The notes under the pieces are model-generated. The model did no database searches. It saw nothing but the letters and a program-made list of their open reading frames with translations, and was not told the origin of the DNA. A program made the translations under genes and the position numbers. Below, piece by piece: positions 63,536-64,000 of a stretch of DNA of 64,000 nucleotides. Position 1 is the first letter of the stretch; each line of letters begins with the position of its first letter. The stretch comes from Myxococcales bacterium (GTDB lineage Bacteria > Myxococcota_A > Polyangia > Polyangiales > Polyangiaceae), in the NCBI GenBank assembly GCA_016703425.1, contig JADJCA010000008.1, forward strand, positions 360,001 through 424,000, in the 5' to 3' direction.

Positions 63536-64000
<465 letters not shown>

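Overview
The window is a GC-rich, gene-dense bacterial chromosome segment. Several features point to a myxobacterium (Myxococcota, probably Polyangia). These are: Pkn2/PknB-type Ser/Thr kinases paired with PEGA/TPR proteins, FHA, roadblock/LC7 and GAF-kinase regulators, about 20 secreted lipoproteins rich in Ala/Asp/Gly/Pro linkers, RCC1 and PQQ beta-propeller lipoproteins, a DUF4403-like protein, and frequent GTG starts. The taxonomic call is inference from gene content; there is no rRNA gene. I see no transposase, integrase, phage gene, CRISPR array or recognisable defence island.

Region 1-12.4 kb: a minus-strand run holds a roadblock protein (cut by the left edge), a parvulin-like lipoprotein coupled to a 58-residue membrane protein, a membrane protein, ttcA, pepA and two tandem CPA2-type cation/proton antiporters. 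The upstream antiporter appears to carry a frameshift. After one plus-strand lipoprotein come a cyclic-nucleotide-binding-domain protein, a membrane-anchored PQQ propeller and a small gene. A terminator separates these from ftsK (12.4-15.4 kb).

Region 15.6-24.0 kb (plus strand): a HEAT-like lipoprotein, a fusion of a ribbon-helix-helix-like N-terminus with an FHA domain, an unknown protein, then a tightly overlapped set: a ketopantoate-reductase-like protein, a two-[4Fe-4S] CCG protein and an orphan sensor kinase. rph and rdgB follow and also overlap. Region 24-30.7 kb: a roadblock-like protein, an outer-membrane barrel, and a detached F0 cluster (atpZ, frameshifted atpI, a secreted protein, atpB, atpE) ending at a strong terminator. 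An HD-domain-like protein comes next.

Region 30.7-41.4 kb: a minus-strand group (GAF sensor kinase overlapping an L,D-transpeptidase, then a Cys-rich lipoprotein and an AarF/UbiB-type kinase) is followed by plus-strand genes: GST, a SnoaL-tailed ECF sigma factor, a lipoprotein, a DPM1-type glycosyltransferase with a methyltransferase, a lipoprotein and tRNA-Arg(UCG). Region 41.4-64 kb is accessory in character: many lineage-specific lipoproteins, two alpha/beta hydrolases and an esterase, a Ser/Thr kinase overlapping a PEGA/TPR protein, an ammonium transporter, a TerB-like protein, an RCC1 lipoprotein overlapping a frameshifted DUF4403-like gene, a SRAP (HMCES/YedK) protein, a methyltransferase, and a second Ser/Thr kinase cut by the right edge.

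Three genes (antiporter near 6530, atpI at 26472-26475, DUF4403-like at about 59540) each need exactly one extra base in a G/C run to restore a full-length family member. That pattern looks more like single-base deletions in the assembly than three independent pseudogenes. No complete novel system is obvious. The best candidates for follow-up are the reductase/Fe-S/kinase triad, the RHH-FHA fusion, a clamp-binding-like motif in the SRAP protein, the partial Na+-type ligand set in the c-subunit, and a repeated operator-like element before the 43.8 kb hydrolase.
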